Positions 36,113-50,700 of a stretch of 64,000 nt of DNA are shown in pieces. The notes beneath the pieces are model-generated. The model worked only from the letters and a program-made list of their open reading frames with translations, was not told the origin of the DNA and ran no database searches. The first letter of the stretch is position 1. The number at the start of each line of letters is the position of its first letter. Source of the stretch: Nematostella vectensis (taxonomy: Eukaryota > Cnidaria > Anthozoa > Actiniaria > Edwardsiidae); NCBI RefSeq assembly GCF_932526225.1, contig NC_064038.1, positions 13,081,070 through 13,145,069 on the forward strand. Direction: 5' to 3'. A program made the position numbers and the translations under genes.

Positions 36113-36587
36113 GTGAGCATTCGAAGTGTTATTGAATGTGTGGTATATGTTTCATACTAACTTGTTTCAACCCCACCCCCTCAGCCGGCCACCACGAGCA
36201 AACCTCTCTGCCCTCCAAGTGAGAAAATTCCTTATAAATCCGCCCCTGTGCGAATCAAAATCTATCACGAATGATTTAAGCTCGATTAAGTTGATTATCG
36301 GGAATCGTAGGATCGAGTCGACATAGCGGTTCGTTCGATATTAGCGCATAACTCAAAGAAAAAACATTCAATAAACTTTTCAATTGCTACGTACAAATGC
36401 TACAAGTCTGTCATTTCACGGACGTGCCGTCTACAACAATTCCCTTTATGCTGTGTTATCTGAGCACCTGATCAGAACATGTCATACGGCGGTGCACATC
36501 AGATCTTGTCAGGTCAGAGGGAATTCAAGGCGGGAGAAAGAACGCCTTGTACGACCACGAGGGAAAGCGAAGCACCTAAGGGCACTC

Positions 36588-36669
36588 ATGGCCTCAGCCA
36601 CGGGCTCCTGTCGACACTACGTATTACTGTGTGCGTTATTAGGGCTGTCGTGGTTTTTCGTGAGTGCAC
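36588..36669 (+). CDS. VWA/WAP gene exon 1: signal peptide
   Basis: ATG at 36588. Charged start (MASATGSCRH), hydrophobic core YVLLCALLGLSWFF and small residues VSA before QE predict cleavage near residue 27. The phase-1 donor CAC|GTGAGT fits the WAP1 exon acceptor TTCCACCTTAG. Confidence 0.78.
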
Positions 36670-39600
36670 GTGAGTATTTGAATTGCGTGCCAGCCGGAAT
36701 GTAGTGTAGTATGTTTGGTGTTGTATGCTTGGTAAGTAATGGGATTGAGTATCTTACACGAAGACTACTTAAAGCAACTTATAACTTTTCATTAGTTTGT
36801 TATGGTGAGAAGATTAGAGGCTGTTTAGAATCGCATATTTAAAAAAAAGATATATTTGTTTATTGTTTTGCTCTTATTAGTGAATTAGTGAGAAAGATCC
36901 GAAATCTAATTATTAAAAAAAAAAACGATTTCCGAAATTGACCTTGCTTTCATACAATGTTTTTTTTAGCAATTATAATAATATCAGTTCTTATAACAAA
37001 GCATATAGTTATAACACGAGAGCGATGTTTAATGCTTTTCCTTCAGATGAACTGTGCTTTTTGATTATTTTCTATAATTGCTACAGTGTATCGAGGAAAG
37101 GTTATCCTTGCTAGACCTAAACTACGAGCAGAATGCTGATTGAAAATCCAACTAACTGATAAGAAAGAAAACAAACATCGACCTAGGCACTTTTGTTCTG
37201 CCATTATGTGTATAAAACCTCTCTAAAGTTCTCCGTACTAAAAAAATCTAAGAACATTTCAAGAACATGCCCCAACATGCCCCAACAGCTTAACATAGCA
37301 AAACAAAGTTTACCTTGATTAGCTTTTTACGCTTCTCAGTCGAGGAGACAGAGTTATTTCAATTCAAGCCTTGTGTCACAGATGCTATCTCTCTCCATTA
37401 AGAGCGTTATTCATTGGTTGATTTTCCATTTTGGCACATGTATTCCCTAAGGAAAGCGACCCCTTCAGTTTGGCCTGTTGTGCTAAAAGTGTCATTGCAG
37501 AATTTATTATAAGAAACAGGAAGAATTTTATAGAGTGAGAAAACCAGAAGACAGAGCAGCGGTTGTATGTTGATACGGCTTGACTAGGGAACATAGATGG
37601 GGAGGGTACTGATTAATTACTTCTGATGCTATCGTCGGTTTTAATAGAGTTGGGACGTGATTTTGTCTTTACTCGTTATTTGATATCGACGTTAGATTGG
37701 CCTTTATCAATAGTACGGCACGATTTCAAAATTAAGGTAAATAAAAACTAAAAAATGCATAAGCGGCAGTAATTACATTAAGCGGTGAAACAGGGGCCAA
37801 AAAAAAATCGATTCTGGGAACTGATAATTTTTCATATAGTTCATACAATCTAAATCCAAGATTATCCGATATATCACGAAAGACTGAGAATAATTCAATA
37901 AAGTACAGAACATTCCCTAACCGAAATAAAGCAGAGATACGTTAAAAATAAAGGCAGGGGGGTATTTTTTTGTTATATTTTGCTTTCTGACTCACACAGA
38001 TACAAATGTCCCACAGTTTTATCGATAAAATGTGCAGAAATCAGGTTGTTTTCTAGAAGAAATTTTACTGGTACTCAAACTTCTTGCCAATTTGTTGAAA
38101 AAAAAAAAAACAGGAAAAGGTACATGTAGGAGAATGCACCTTAGGGGAATACTTTTTATGGCACCTTCTCACTTATCAATTCCATTGATGTTAAAACCCC
38201 CTACCCCCCCCCCCCCCCCCCCCCACCAGATCCGCTACTGCTCTGCTCTAATGCCATGTTTCCACCTTAGAGGAACTTCAGCGCAAGGTTTGTCCAAGCG
38301 TCAAGGATTACGTCCCTCGAAGACTTTGTGGCTCGCCTGCGCACCAGTGCAAAGATGACGCCGGATGTAAGGTTGGTCAGCGGTGTTGCCCTAATGCTCA
38401 GGACTGCTCGTACACGTGCGTCAAGCCCAGGCCACCCCGTAAGTACACAACAGGGTCCCCAAAATACACTTTCATTACCATTACACACCAGAACGAAGTA
38501 TAGATTTTTAATAAATATATTGAGAAGCGCTGTCCCGTGAGAACAACCGAAGCAGCTTGGTATTTTAATCAAGATACAAGATGACGTCCAGTAGTAGAGA
38601 AGGCGAAAATTATCGTCAAGCAGAAAAATACTCGCGTCGTATCCTGTTTAGAAAAAAATATCGAAACACATGTTTATAACTTTGACATTGAGTTACACAA
38701 ATAATCTTAGTCAAATCACGCACATAATGTCTCTATAATTTCCTGACATATTTTTTTCACACACCAGTCCATTACATATTAGCGTTATAGAGTTTTACCC
38801 TATGACGTCTTTTCCAGGTGGCTGCCCTATCCCGATTGACCTGGCACTCGTCCTAGACTCCTCGGGGAGTATTGGACGAAGGAACTGGGTCAAAGTCAAG
38901 AGATTCGCAAAAGATGTGATCGACTATTATGACGTATCAGAAAAAGGAACTCATATTGGTAATACCCCAAGATATGCCCTTTTCTATGCGCGTACCTCAT
39001 CCTTCCCCCAACCCCCCCTCGTCGAGGAACTTTGACGCGAAAGCTACTTGGTCTAGTTAGGATAGGAACGTATGTTGAAACCCAATAAATACCCAGAATA
39101 TCATTGTTCGCTATGTCACAAATGCCGTATGTGCTTGTCTATGCCTATAGTTAATTTTATCTAAACTAGTTTAAAATGAAGCGGTTAGCATGAAAGCACT
39201 TTTTCAAATAAGCTTATCTCAATGAGCTCACAAGCCCATATTATTACAGACGTCAAAAGAACTGCATGAGAGATAAGTTTTCACCGTGCTCTCTTTTTTC
39301 GCTATAGGTATCGTCATGTACAGCACTGACGCGTCAGTGAAGATGCATTTTAACAAATACTCCGGGGCTGAGATGAATAACGTGAATATCAAGAGAGATA
39401 TCGACGAACTTAGGCTGGAAAGGGGTCTCACCTTCATCGATAAGGCCCTTAAGATCTCCGCGGAAAAGCTATTTACGGAGAAAAATGGCATGAGACTGAA
39501 CAGGAAAAAGGTAGAGTGTGACAACAACTTTTGCCAATAAGATATTAGTGAACAAGAGAGGTCGCGACAGCGTGAGTCCGAGCAGGGAAACAACACTACA

Positions 39601-42600
39601 TAAGAAATGTCATCTTTAATAACTTAATAACTCTGTTCCTCGCTTCTCTCTTCAGTGTCTTCAGCTAATTTTGCTAACTCTGTTACAACGCTCTCCTATT
39701 ACATCTTTTGTTAACAAATGATGTTATCACACATCATGTCACACACGTACACAGAACTGATTAATACTTAACAATGTAGCATGCAAGGAATTGTAACACC
39801 CGCACGCGATTCCTTAGAGTACCACGCACTAGTTAGTTGTTCGTGCCAGGAGGCGACAACCACCCGTGAGGCACATGCTTTGCCATCGTAATCACCAGTT
39901 CTTTGTATCCAAGCGCAGTGGAAGATATATTGTCCTCACAAGAGTAGTGACTGGCTCTTTAAAGAGTGTCTGTCGACCACCATTTTGTCATCCGAGCAAA
40001 GTACCAAGTGTGAGAAAGCATGCATTCCTATCGGCTGATCTGAGGATTCTGTTGTGATATTTTTCGATTGAATTTAGTAAATTAAGTATAAAGTAAAGTA
40101 AATTAAGTTAAAACATCGTTTTAACGTGAGCATTTCTAGATCTCCTTATAGGTGTCTTTTAATGTTGTTTATTATATTTTTAGATGCCATGGTCCGCCAC
40201 AGATTTCTTATTGTTAAAATAAATATTATAAATATTATCACAACAGCTTTCAGGAATAAACAAGGCCAATGGAGATGCAAGCTTTTGGAATGTTTTTTTA
40301 GGGGGTAGGGGTGGGGGATCGTAGGCGTAACCACAAGGAAAAGCACTTTGGTCGCGGTTTACCTCTCTTAGTAATAGCACGAAAAACACATTTGCAGAAT
40401 TTTATTACCACCACCGAGCAAATCTGACGACTTTTGAGTATCGTCAAGCTCTTCAAGTCTGGTTTTTATTGGATAGGATTATCTGTTAGGCTGAGACGCA
40501 GACAATCTCTGAATACAAGGGATAGCAGAATTTTTTTACACTAAAAGATAGAACAATCTCCTTCGTATACTTTTATGGAGAGCCCGCCTTCCATCTTCCT
40601 ATTTCGGGATTTTTGCGATGACAAATTGGTGGCTGGTATATACCCTTTAACTAGAGTCTTTTTAAATGTTACGTTTAATTTTATAGAATAACTAAAAAAC
40701 GCTAATTTTCCATTGGAGCAAAGGCCAACACTTTGCATGCGCGCCTTGCGAGTTTCATCAGTGATGACCCCGCCTAATGATTCCTGCTTGCTATATTTTT
40801 ATCAATAAAAAACAATATAACAACTATCTATTTCCAGGTCGCTCTAGTACTTACGGATGGTATTCAAACAAAAGACAAAGGTCCTTTTACCCCATTGCAA
40901 AAGGCCTCTCAGCCAATGAAAGACAAGGGAGTCGAGGTATACTCACTCGGTATTGGGTCTGATATCGACGTGTCTGAATTGATCACCTTCGCGTCCGGAG
41001 AAAAGTACGTGTTCAACGCAAAGTCATTCGACGAACTGCAGCTGCAAGTAGAAAATATCACGCAGGCGCAATGTCAGGGTATGATCACGTGGGACGCATG
41101 CAGTAATCTTGTGACCAGAGCCCGCGAATCTCGTGGGCAGCCGCCAAACATATCAGTCAATCTAGTTTTAAAAACTGTCGTTTTTTCGCACGGTCATTTC
41201 CTTACACCATATTTGGGAGTCCGCTTCAATCATTTTTTTACTTTTTTCTCGCTCTAGATCTTTGTAAGTCGAGAATTTCCACGCAAACTTGCATCAATTC
41301 GTGTTTACTACGATTTTGCTGGTAGCCATCTTGGGAATGGAGCCCAGTCCCTAATGTTTTCGAGTATCACAGGCTCTTTTAGACCATTTAGAAAAAACGA
41401 CAGCCATTGGTTGATATAAGACGTAGAACCTTCATATATTGTTCACTATAGTAATGCTTAAAGTTTGGTTTAGGGTTAGTGTTAGGGAAAGGGACACAAT
41501 AGTGAACCATATATGCATTACCTACACCAAAAGATAACCTTGCCATTGGCTCAAAGGATCACGGACTCTTGAAAGAGGAATAATCGTGTTTGCTTATCGC
41601 TACTTTCAGTACTCGATAGAATGCCCAATCGCTTGTAGGCGTGTACCCAGGATTATGCGCAGACATAGATATATGGTAAAAAAGATTGTATTAGAAGATT
41701 CCTTTATAAGAAAAGAGCCACTTTTTGGCCGCCAGGGGGGGGGGCAGTCATAGGTATCATATGGTAGAAAAAAATATATTTGAAAATTCCTTTATAAGAA
41801 ATGAGCCACATTCTGGCCGCCAAAGGGGATGGGGCGAGTAACCCCATGTACGCGCCTGACTTGGTATTACTTATAGCATTTACTTATTTGACAGTTTCCT
41901 TTATGGATCTTAAATTGTAACCATGGCGAATATTCCCTGCTAGCAGAGGCCTCTTTTCTCTGTATTTCGCTGGTCTGACGCTCACGAGGAAAAGATATCT
42001 CTGCCATGGGTCGAAACTTTGTTTGATCAAACCGCCGTCCACGCCGTCCGTTGCGGGATAATAAGCCCGCATTCGAAACGGCGTCCTCCGTAGAAACATC
42101 ACTAATTTTAATTTCATTCAGAGTTCTCTCTCCTTTGACTACCGAGTCAATCTTCCGTTTACAGCTTTTACATATTCTGTTGGAATATGCTAATCTTAGT
42201 TTACCAAAAAGTCTGGTAACATTTTTTTCGAGTCCAACTGTGCGATATTTACATTGAAGAAACTCGCCTTCCCAGATGTCTTGAAATTTATCCCACAAAC
42301 AACACGAAACTCGTCTTTGCGGCGTTTGCTGTCCACTCTTTTAAGTGACGTTTTATATGATTGAAATTGAAAGTTGTTTACTTTTTAGAAGAGGAGAACT
42401 AATCGGAGTTTGATTCATAATTTGCAACAAAACCCATGCAAAGATTATTGACAGCTTTCGCGCGATCGTACGGGTTTTAGCGCGTCATGCGGTCGCTTAG
42501 AAACGCTCACGCATGCGCAACGAAAACAGTTTCGACCCATGGCAGAGGTCTCTTTTCCTCGCGAACGCCAGCCCAGCGAAATACAAAGGAAAGAGGCCTT

Positions 42601-44661
42601 TGATAGCAGGGAATGGCGAATAGTGTCCTTCCTAAAATGTTGAGTTTCGTGAGGGTGCGCAGTGTATGAAATTGATGCTCTGAGCTGATAATCCAACCTT
42701 TTGTTAGCTTGTGCTCAGCCAGTTGACGTCTACTTCGGCATACCGACCGCGAAGGAGCTTGGGAAAGAATTAGAAGACATTAAGGAATTCTTCGCACGAC
42801 TTACAACCTTGTTTCAGGTATCTATAGCAACGTGACTTCAATTTATGATCATGTGATCATGCTCCCGAGAAATATAGCCAATTAAGTATAATTTGTGTTT
42901 CTTTTCAGATTGGAAACCGAGGTGCCCACATTGGAGTCTTGCGTTATAGTGACACCGCTGACCTTGTTATTAAGCTTGACAGCAGATACAGCAGGCCTGG
43001 CGTCTCTGAAGCAGTGAGGGCTCTCAAACCCGAAGGAATTGGATTCAATGTTCGGAAAGCGCTCGAGGTGGCATCGGATAACGCGTTCACCATATTTGGA
43101 GGTGTTCGGCAAACTGCACCAAAGACATTCGTTTTGTTTATTCCTGGTCCGCTAAAACAGGATATGGTATGTAAAGTATGGTTCCCAGCCTAGGAAAAAT
43201 AAGCACTGCTCGGACTAGCGGGTCATTTTTTTCCTCGCAAACTATGTTGCAGGGCTTTGTCGTTTTCTATTTTGTATTCTGAGACTGTGGACATGACAGA
43301 AATACATGATATGACGCTTCGAATAAGTCCATTTCACATTTAATAAGGAAAATTTCTCTGAGTACTTAATAAGTTATGGCAAACAATATATCAGTTGCGA
43401 CTTTTTGTTAATTGATACGACTTTTTGTAAATTGTCATTGAAATTTGAGCTTTTCATCCCTGCGCTGATACATAGCGCAAGGATGATCAAGGAAAAAAAT
43501 AATTTTAAATACCGAAAATCTGGGTATGTGCATTTCGGCCACACGTTATTTGTGTTTTGAAAATCTGTTCGTAATACAAGGGAACCGATGGCCATTTTAA
43601 GACTGTGCTATCAATGCTAGATCATGCTTGGGCGGCTCAAGTATTATGCCATCGGCGGAGGATTAGGGGATGGCTTCAGTCGTCTAAGCCCACAAAAAAA
43701 GTATTTCCGTAAATAAATGTGACTATTTTGTGTGCAGTAGGTCTGTACGCCATTATGGGGGGAGGTGGTGGTGAGTCCGGGTCAAACTATTTAACACTTG
43801 CCCTCCATTTCGTTTGTCTTTTCTCGTCTTTTGGGTCGATAAGCATTCATATGGTTGGACACAGAGCATCTTAAAATCTTAAAAGTAGAAAATCGAGAGG
43901 AAACAGTCATTATATTATAAACAAAAAACATGAATAATATTTTTTTCATTAAGCATCTGATTTATACGTGCAAGGCTTGATGCATATTCAGGTACATGTC
44001 AAGCACATGAAAAAACATTGCCAAGATAAAGGAAGGGGGAGAGGGCACTTTGCTCACGAGCTACCCCCCCCCCCCCCCCCCCCCCCCGCGTCCGCCACCC
44101 CCAAATAATTACTTCATGTCCCCCTGATACTCTGTGCTTGTATTGCTGTCTTTCTTCAGAAAGAGATTGACGCCGCAGCCCTCAAGTTAAAGAATATGGG
44201 GGTTCGTGTTCTGATGCTTGGAATCAAGGATAAGATTGACGCATCGTTAGCAACGACGGCATCCCAGCCTCCATCACGGTACTTCATCCAGACTCTCGAC
44301 TACGAGGAGCTTGGAGTGGCTGCTTATGAAGCTGCTGATACGGTGTGCAAAGGTAGGGGCATTACCTCCGTCACCACCACCACCACCATCATCTTCATCA
44401 TCATCATCAACATCATCATCATCATCATCATCATCTGGAATTATCATCAACATCATCATTTGGAACTATCATCAACATCATCATCATCTGGAACCATCAG
44501 CAGCATCATTAACATTATTATTATCATCATCATCATCATCTGGAATCATCATCAACATAATTAACATTATCATCAGCAGCAACCACTACCACCATCATCA
44601 TCGTTCTTCTCCTCCTCCTCCTCGTCATCATCATCATCTTCATCATCATCGTCATCAGCAG

Positions 44662-44715
<54 letters not shown>

Positions 44716-47700
44716 TATCATCATCATCATCATCAACGTCGTCGTCGTCATCATCATCATCGTCGTCGTCGTCATCATCATCACCACCATTATCAACACA
44801 ATCATAATCATCCTCGCCACCAAAACCATCATCATCAGTAACAACATCATCTAAAGGAGTCTTATGTTTTCTTGTTTTCTTGTGTTGCTCGTAGCTAGAT
44901 ACGGCAAGTGCCAAGCCTTCCGACCACCCCCTCCCGCCGAGTGCCCACCAGACAATGCCGACGAGTGTGCCATAGATCAAGACTGCCAAGACGCTAACAC
45001 CGTGTGCTGTAAGGGAGGGTGCGGAAGAATCTGTGAACAGAAAGTTAATCGTAAGTGGAACACGCGAAAAAAAATTCTCCAAGAAAATAACACCTTGTGC
45101 TGTAATAGAGAGTGTGGAAGAATCTGTGAACAGAAAGTTGATCGTAAGTAGAACACGCGGAAAAATATTCCAAGAAAATAACACCGTGTGCTGAAAGGGA
45201 GGTTGTGGAAGAATCTATGAACAGGAAGTTAATCGAAAGTAGAACACGCGATAAAGATATTCCAAAAAATAACACCTTGTGCTGTAATGGAGGGTGTGGA
45301 AGAATCTGTGAACAGAAAGTTAATCGTAAGTAGAACACGCGATGAAAATATTTCAAGAAAATAACACCGTGTGCTGTAAGGTAGGCTGTGGAAGAATCTG
45401 TGAACAGAAGTTTAATCGTAAGTAGAACACGCGATAAAAATATTCCAAGAAAATAACACCGTGTGCTGTAAGGGAGGTTGTGGAAGAATCTGTTAATCGA
45501 AAGTTAACCGTAAGTAGAACACGCGAAAAAATATTCCAAGGAAATAACATCTTGTGCTGTAATGGAGGTTATGCAAGAATCTGTGAATAGATAGTCGATA
45601 GTAAGCCAACACGCGACAGAAATATTCCAAGAAAATGACACCGTGTGCTGCACGTTTGGGTGAAAGGGTCTGGGGGCATAAAGTCGGTAAGAAGAACGCT
45701 TGAAAGAAATATTCCAAGAAAGTAACATCATGTGCTGTTAGTATGGAAGCATCTGCGAACAGAAAGTCATAGTAAGTAGACACGCGACAGAGATTCTAAG
45801 AAAACAACACCTTGCGCTGTAAGGGTGGAAGAATCTGTGGGCTGAGTCGAAAAAAAGTACGAACTTCATATTCTAAGAAATTAACACCGTGTGCTGTAAA
45901 GCAGGGGGTTGGTAAAGAGGGGTTGTGGGAGTATTTATGAACAGATCAATCGATAAGGTAAATCCTCCACCGCCCCCCACCCCTTATCACCTAGGTACGG
46001 CCAATGCCACATATGTATTGTTTTAGTTAAGAGCTCTAAGCCATTGCTTCGTTTTATTGTCAGACTGTCTCGTAACAATGGACATAGGAATTGCAATCGA
46101 TACTGCTTCGGACATCTCCGACGAGGATCTCACTGCAGTGAAATCTTTTACCCAGAATTTGATCCACGCTCTGTCAGACTCCGAGAACGCGATAAGGTAC
46201 GTGTTTGTTATACTTGCAATAGCAACGTATGCAAACGCTGCTTAAAGCGACTTACTGTTATTCTAGTTCGGTCCAGGAGGTACATCTTACAGCGAGCGAA
46301 AAGGCGAGATGTGACAATACACAAAACCTACTCGCGCAAAAAATAAACAGGTTTACAGTATATCTTCGCATGCGCGATACATTCCGACTTAACAACCGTT
46401 CTAAAGTATTTTTAGCCACAATGATTGGCAGGCGTAAATTAAAAAGATAGTTTCTCTTATTCTAACTGGACTGCTTCACAAAGTGGACAGTCGTCATAGT
46501 CACGGTAAACAGACACAATCCAAGATAGGGTCTGTTTGGCCGTCTTTTTCTTTCTTCTGCACTTCGTCACGTGCATGCTAAACGAACAAACACAAATTCA
46601 AGTTTTGAGAGTCGGAAAATAAGTCATTTATCAGCGTTTAAGTTCGGCCCTTTAAAGAAATAAAACTTCCAGATCTCGGCCACAGCTTTTCTCAGTGCAT
46701 TTCTCCCAGCCGGCTACTAATAAGGTATCTGCTTATCATATATACTGACTCTTTTTACAGGTTCAGTCTTATGCAGTACGGGGACACGCCAAAGACATTG
46801 GCCACTTTCCGCCACCTGTACGCCGAGAAAGAGCTAAGAGGGCTTGTCAAAGCCATGAAGAAGAGCTCCGGTGCAGAGAGGCGAGTGGACTCGGCACTAG
46901 AGGCTATGACGTCAGAGGTAATATAGCATTACTATAAGTTCAGGATGTATTGGCGTAGTGGTCATATATTAAAAAATATAGAATAAAAAAATCAAAATCT
47001 ACTCTGTAGTCTGGGTGTTTTATTGTATATTTACATTTGGAACATTCTCTAACAAAGCTAATTGATGACAGTGAAATATTGATAAAAACAATACGATATA
47101 ATGGTAAGAAAAAGCAAATGGTTGAAATGTTATAATTTTACTATTAAATAATTCATTGAATTAAAAAATCAAGATGTTAGATAAATAAATGAAAAAAAGA
47201 TGAATTTGCATATCAAGAAAATTTAGCCAAAAATTTCGTTTTTGCAAAACGCGGTCACTTCCATATAAGGAAACTAATATATTCCTTATTTGGAAAAACT
47301 GCATGATTCTTTTGAGTCATTCATGAGTCATTTTTAAGGTTGCCGTACCGCAGGTGCTTCGTTAACTTGTAATCAGAAGAGAAAAACAGTGACTCTGGCC
47401 ATCTTTGGTCACTGGAGAAAGTCTTCGGTACCAGTCCCTCAAAACGATAAGGTTTTTTTCGTATTGTAACAATATGAGTATTTTCGTTCAGGTGTTCAGT
47501 CTTGAGGGCGGGGTGAGGCAAGGCCATCCACGTTATGCACTCTTCCTCACAGCCGGCAGCTCGTCACCAGGATCCGCCGACCTGAAGACGGCGTCTGCGG
47601 GCTTGCAGAAGCTAGGGGTGAACGTGATTGCAGTAGGGGTCAACAGCCAGGTATTTTTTGTTATTTTTATTGTTTCATTGTGCTTGCGTCCCTAGATCTT

Positions 47701-50700
47701 CATATCAGGAAGCCGCAGTAGCAAGCGTTATTTATTTATTTATTTATTTGTTCCATCCATCCATCCATCCATCCATTCATTCATTAATTCATTCATTCAT
47801 TCATTTATTTATTTATTTTATTGACTTCGCCTCGAGTGGTAGGGTTACCTCAGCAGCATAGCCCTTTCAAAAAGGGGCCGCAGGAAAATACAGCCAAATG
47901 CTGCCGCCCAATTTCTAATATAATAAAAGTAGAATTTCTTTGCGTGAAGACGGATTAGAGTGCTAACACAATGTCCATGAAATCAAACCTAAATACTAGG
48001 TACTACTAATTTATTAGCTATTTTAATAGATACTTAACTGATTAGATTTTTTTTCATGAACATAGTGTAAGCACTCTATCAATCCAGTAGTGTGCATTTT
48101 CACAAATAGTTTAGATCTTGACAATAGGGTTTTATGACAAGACATTGGTTGATTTGTGAAGATAAAAAAGTAAGAAGGTCTTAGTAATTATTTGTGCAAT
48201 ATACAGCTTCCTTACTTACTTCTCTCGGCCCCAGACTTATCCTAAAGAAAAGCGCCAGACATATCGCTGAGATAAGAAAGCCCAATACAACACAGAAATG
48301 CTAAAAAAGTACTGATTAAGTTAGAAAGGAAAAAGAAAGAAAAAAGAAAAAAGTTGAGTGGCCAACGAATCGAACCTCATCCAGATTAGATAAAATAAGA
48401 AAAAAAATGACCATACTTCCAGACATACGCTAATGAAACACCGTATGGCAGCATAAATCTTTACAGCTAGGCTGGAGTTTTCGGTCCCAACACCGCTTTC
48501 TAGCGAACTGTACAATGCAAAGATACCAGAGCCACCCTTGCATTAATAGTATAAATAGGATAATTAAAATTCAGGTTCCTAGCCCTTCATTATACGGTTA
48601 CGCCACGCTCGCTGAAATTTCGAAATAAAGTTATCGGGGTCTTTTTCTTGCTAGCTAAACTTGGGAAGCAGTGTGTTGCTATAAAAATGACGTAATGTTG
48701 TCAGCATACACGGTCCAAGGTCTATCCGGTCGCTTTTCGTGAGCCCTGGTTAGTCATAACGCATGTGCATTACAAATATTTTGTGCTAAAAAAAAACGAC
48801 AAAATTCATTTGAATTATGCTGCAATTTACGCGACAAGATTTATGTGCTCAGAAAACAATTTGAATGCACAACACAAACTTCTTTAACGTTTAATTCTTT
48901 TTTAACTTTTAATCTCCTAGTTGAAAGTATTCTTTCGGTGGTCCCTAGCTTATGCACAAAGATAGATAACCTTGACCCGTCTTTTTCAGGCGGGTGTCGG
49001 CTTTCTCGGGGAGCTAGCCACCGATAGCAAGCTCGTCTTTCCACTCGCTTCAAGCACGGAGTTGGCTAACCTATGGTCTAGGATGTTTACACAAATGTGC
49101 AACGGTGAGTATTTAAATGCTTTGATTGCGCGTTTTAAAGAAAACAAATCGTTATTATTGACCATCACTATTTAGCCGTTTATCAGGCGCGTATCCAGGA
49201 TTTTGTCTGAGGGGGGTTGAGCAATCATAGGTATCACGTGAAAATATCATTTGAAGATACGAAATGACCCATTTTTTAAAACCCTTATAGGGATACAATG
49301 TATTTCTTGTTTACAGCCAAGCCTGGCTCCTGCCCCGTCGTGACCGGATCGTCGCCCAGCTGTGGCTCTGATGTAAGTCTCGATTATATACCTTGCGGAG
49401 GGAGTGATAAGCAGAGCGACTGGACGTGCCCCGGTGAGCAGAAGTGCTGCCTGGACCAGACAGGGTGTCACCACATCTGCCGACACCCACCCAACAGTAA
49501 GTCACCACATCTGTCGACACCCACCCAACAGTATGTCACCACATCTGCCGACACCCACCCAACAGTGAGTAACCACATCTGCCGACACCCACCCAACATT
49601 AAGTCACCACATCTGCCGACACCCACCCAACAGTATGTCATCAGATCTGTCGACACCCACCCAACAGTAAGTCAACACATCTGTTGACACCCACACAACA
49701 GTAAGTCACCACATCTGCCGACACCCACCCAACAGTAAGTCACCACATCTGCCGACACCCACCCAACAGTAAGTCACCACATCTGTTGACACCTACCCAA
49801 CAGTAAGTCACCACATCTGTTGACACCCACCTAACAGTAAGTCACCACATCTGCCGACACCCACCCAACAGTAAGTCACCACATCTGCCGACACCCACCC
49901 AACAGTAAGTCACCACATCTGCCGACACCCACCAACCCAACAGTAACTCATCACATCTGCCGACACCCACCCACCCAACAGTAAATCACCACATCTGACC
50001 CAACAGTAAGTCACCACATCTGTTGACACCCACCCAACAGTAAATCACCACATCTGTTGACACCCACCCAACAGTAAGTCACCACATCTGTTGACACCCA
50101 CCCGACAGTAAGTCACCACATCTGTTGACACCCACCCAACAGTAAGTCACCACATCTGCCGACACCTACCCAACAGTAAGTCACCACATCTGTTGACACC
50201 CACCTAACAGTAAGTCACCACATCTGCCGACACCCACCCAACAGTATGTCACCACATCTGCCGACACCCACCCAACAGTAAGTCACCACATCTGCCGACA
50301 CCCACCCAACAGTAAGTCACCACATCTGCCGACACCCACCCAACAGTGGGTCACCACATCTGCCGACACCCACACAACAGTAAGTCATCACATCTGCCGA
50401 CACCCAAATAACAGTAAGTCACCACATCTGCCGACACCCACCCAACAGTAAGTCACCACATTTGTTGACACCCACCCAACAGTAAGTCACCACATCTGCC
50501 GACACCCACCCAACAGTAAGTCACCACATCTGCCGACACCCACCCAACAGTAAGTCACCACATCTGCCGACACCCACCCAACAGTAAGTTATCACATCTG
50601 TCGACACCCACCCAACATTAAGTCACCACATCTGTCGACACCCACCCAACAGTATGTCATCAGATCTGTCGACACCCACCCAACAGTAAGTCACCACATC

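Noticed and set aside
36384-36704. 106-codon frame containing the signal peptide further upstream
   Set aside because: Only the part from the ATG at 36588 behaves as a signal peptide, and the GTGAGT at 36670 ends the exon. Upstream in-frame codons are probably 5' UTR.
44196-45184. Poly-His, poly-Ser, poly-Asp and poly-Met frames
   Set aside because: Products of the CAT/ATC microsatellite and the repeated WAP2 exon end. Only the exon portions 44160-44352 and 44895-45050 are coding.
48340-48385. tRNA-like T-arm (GGTTCGATTC on the minus strand)
   Set aside because: The flanking bases do not pair into a 5-bp stem, and no acceptor or anticodon arm can be drawn.
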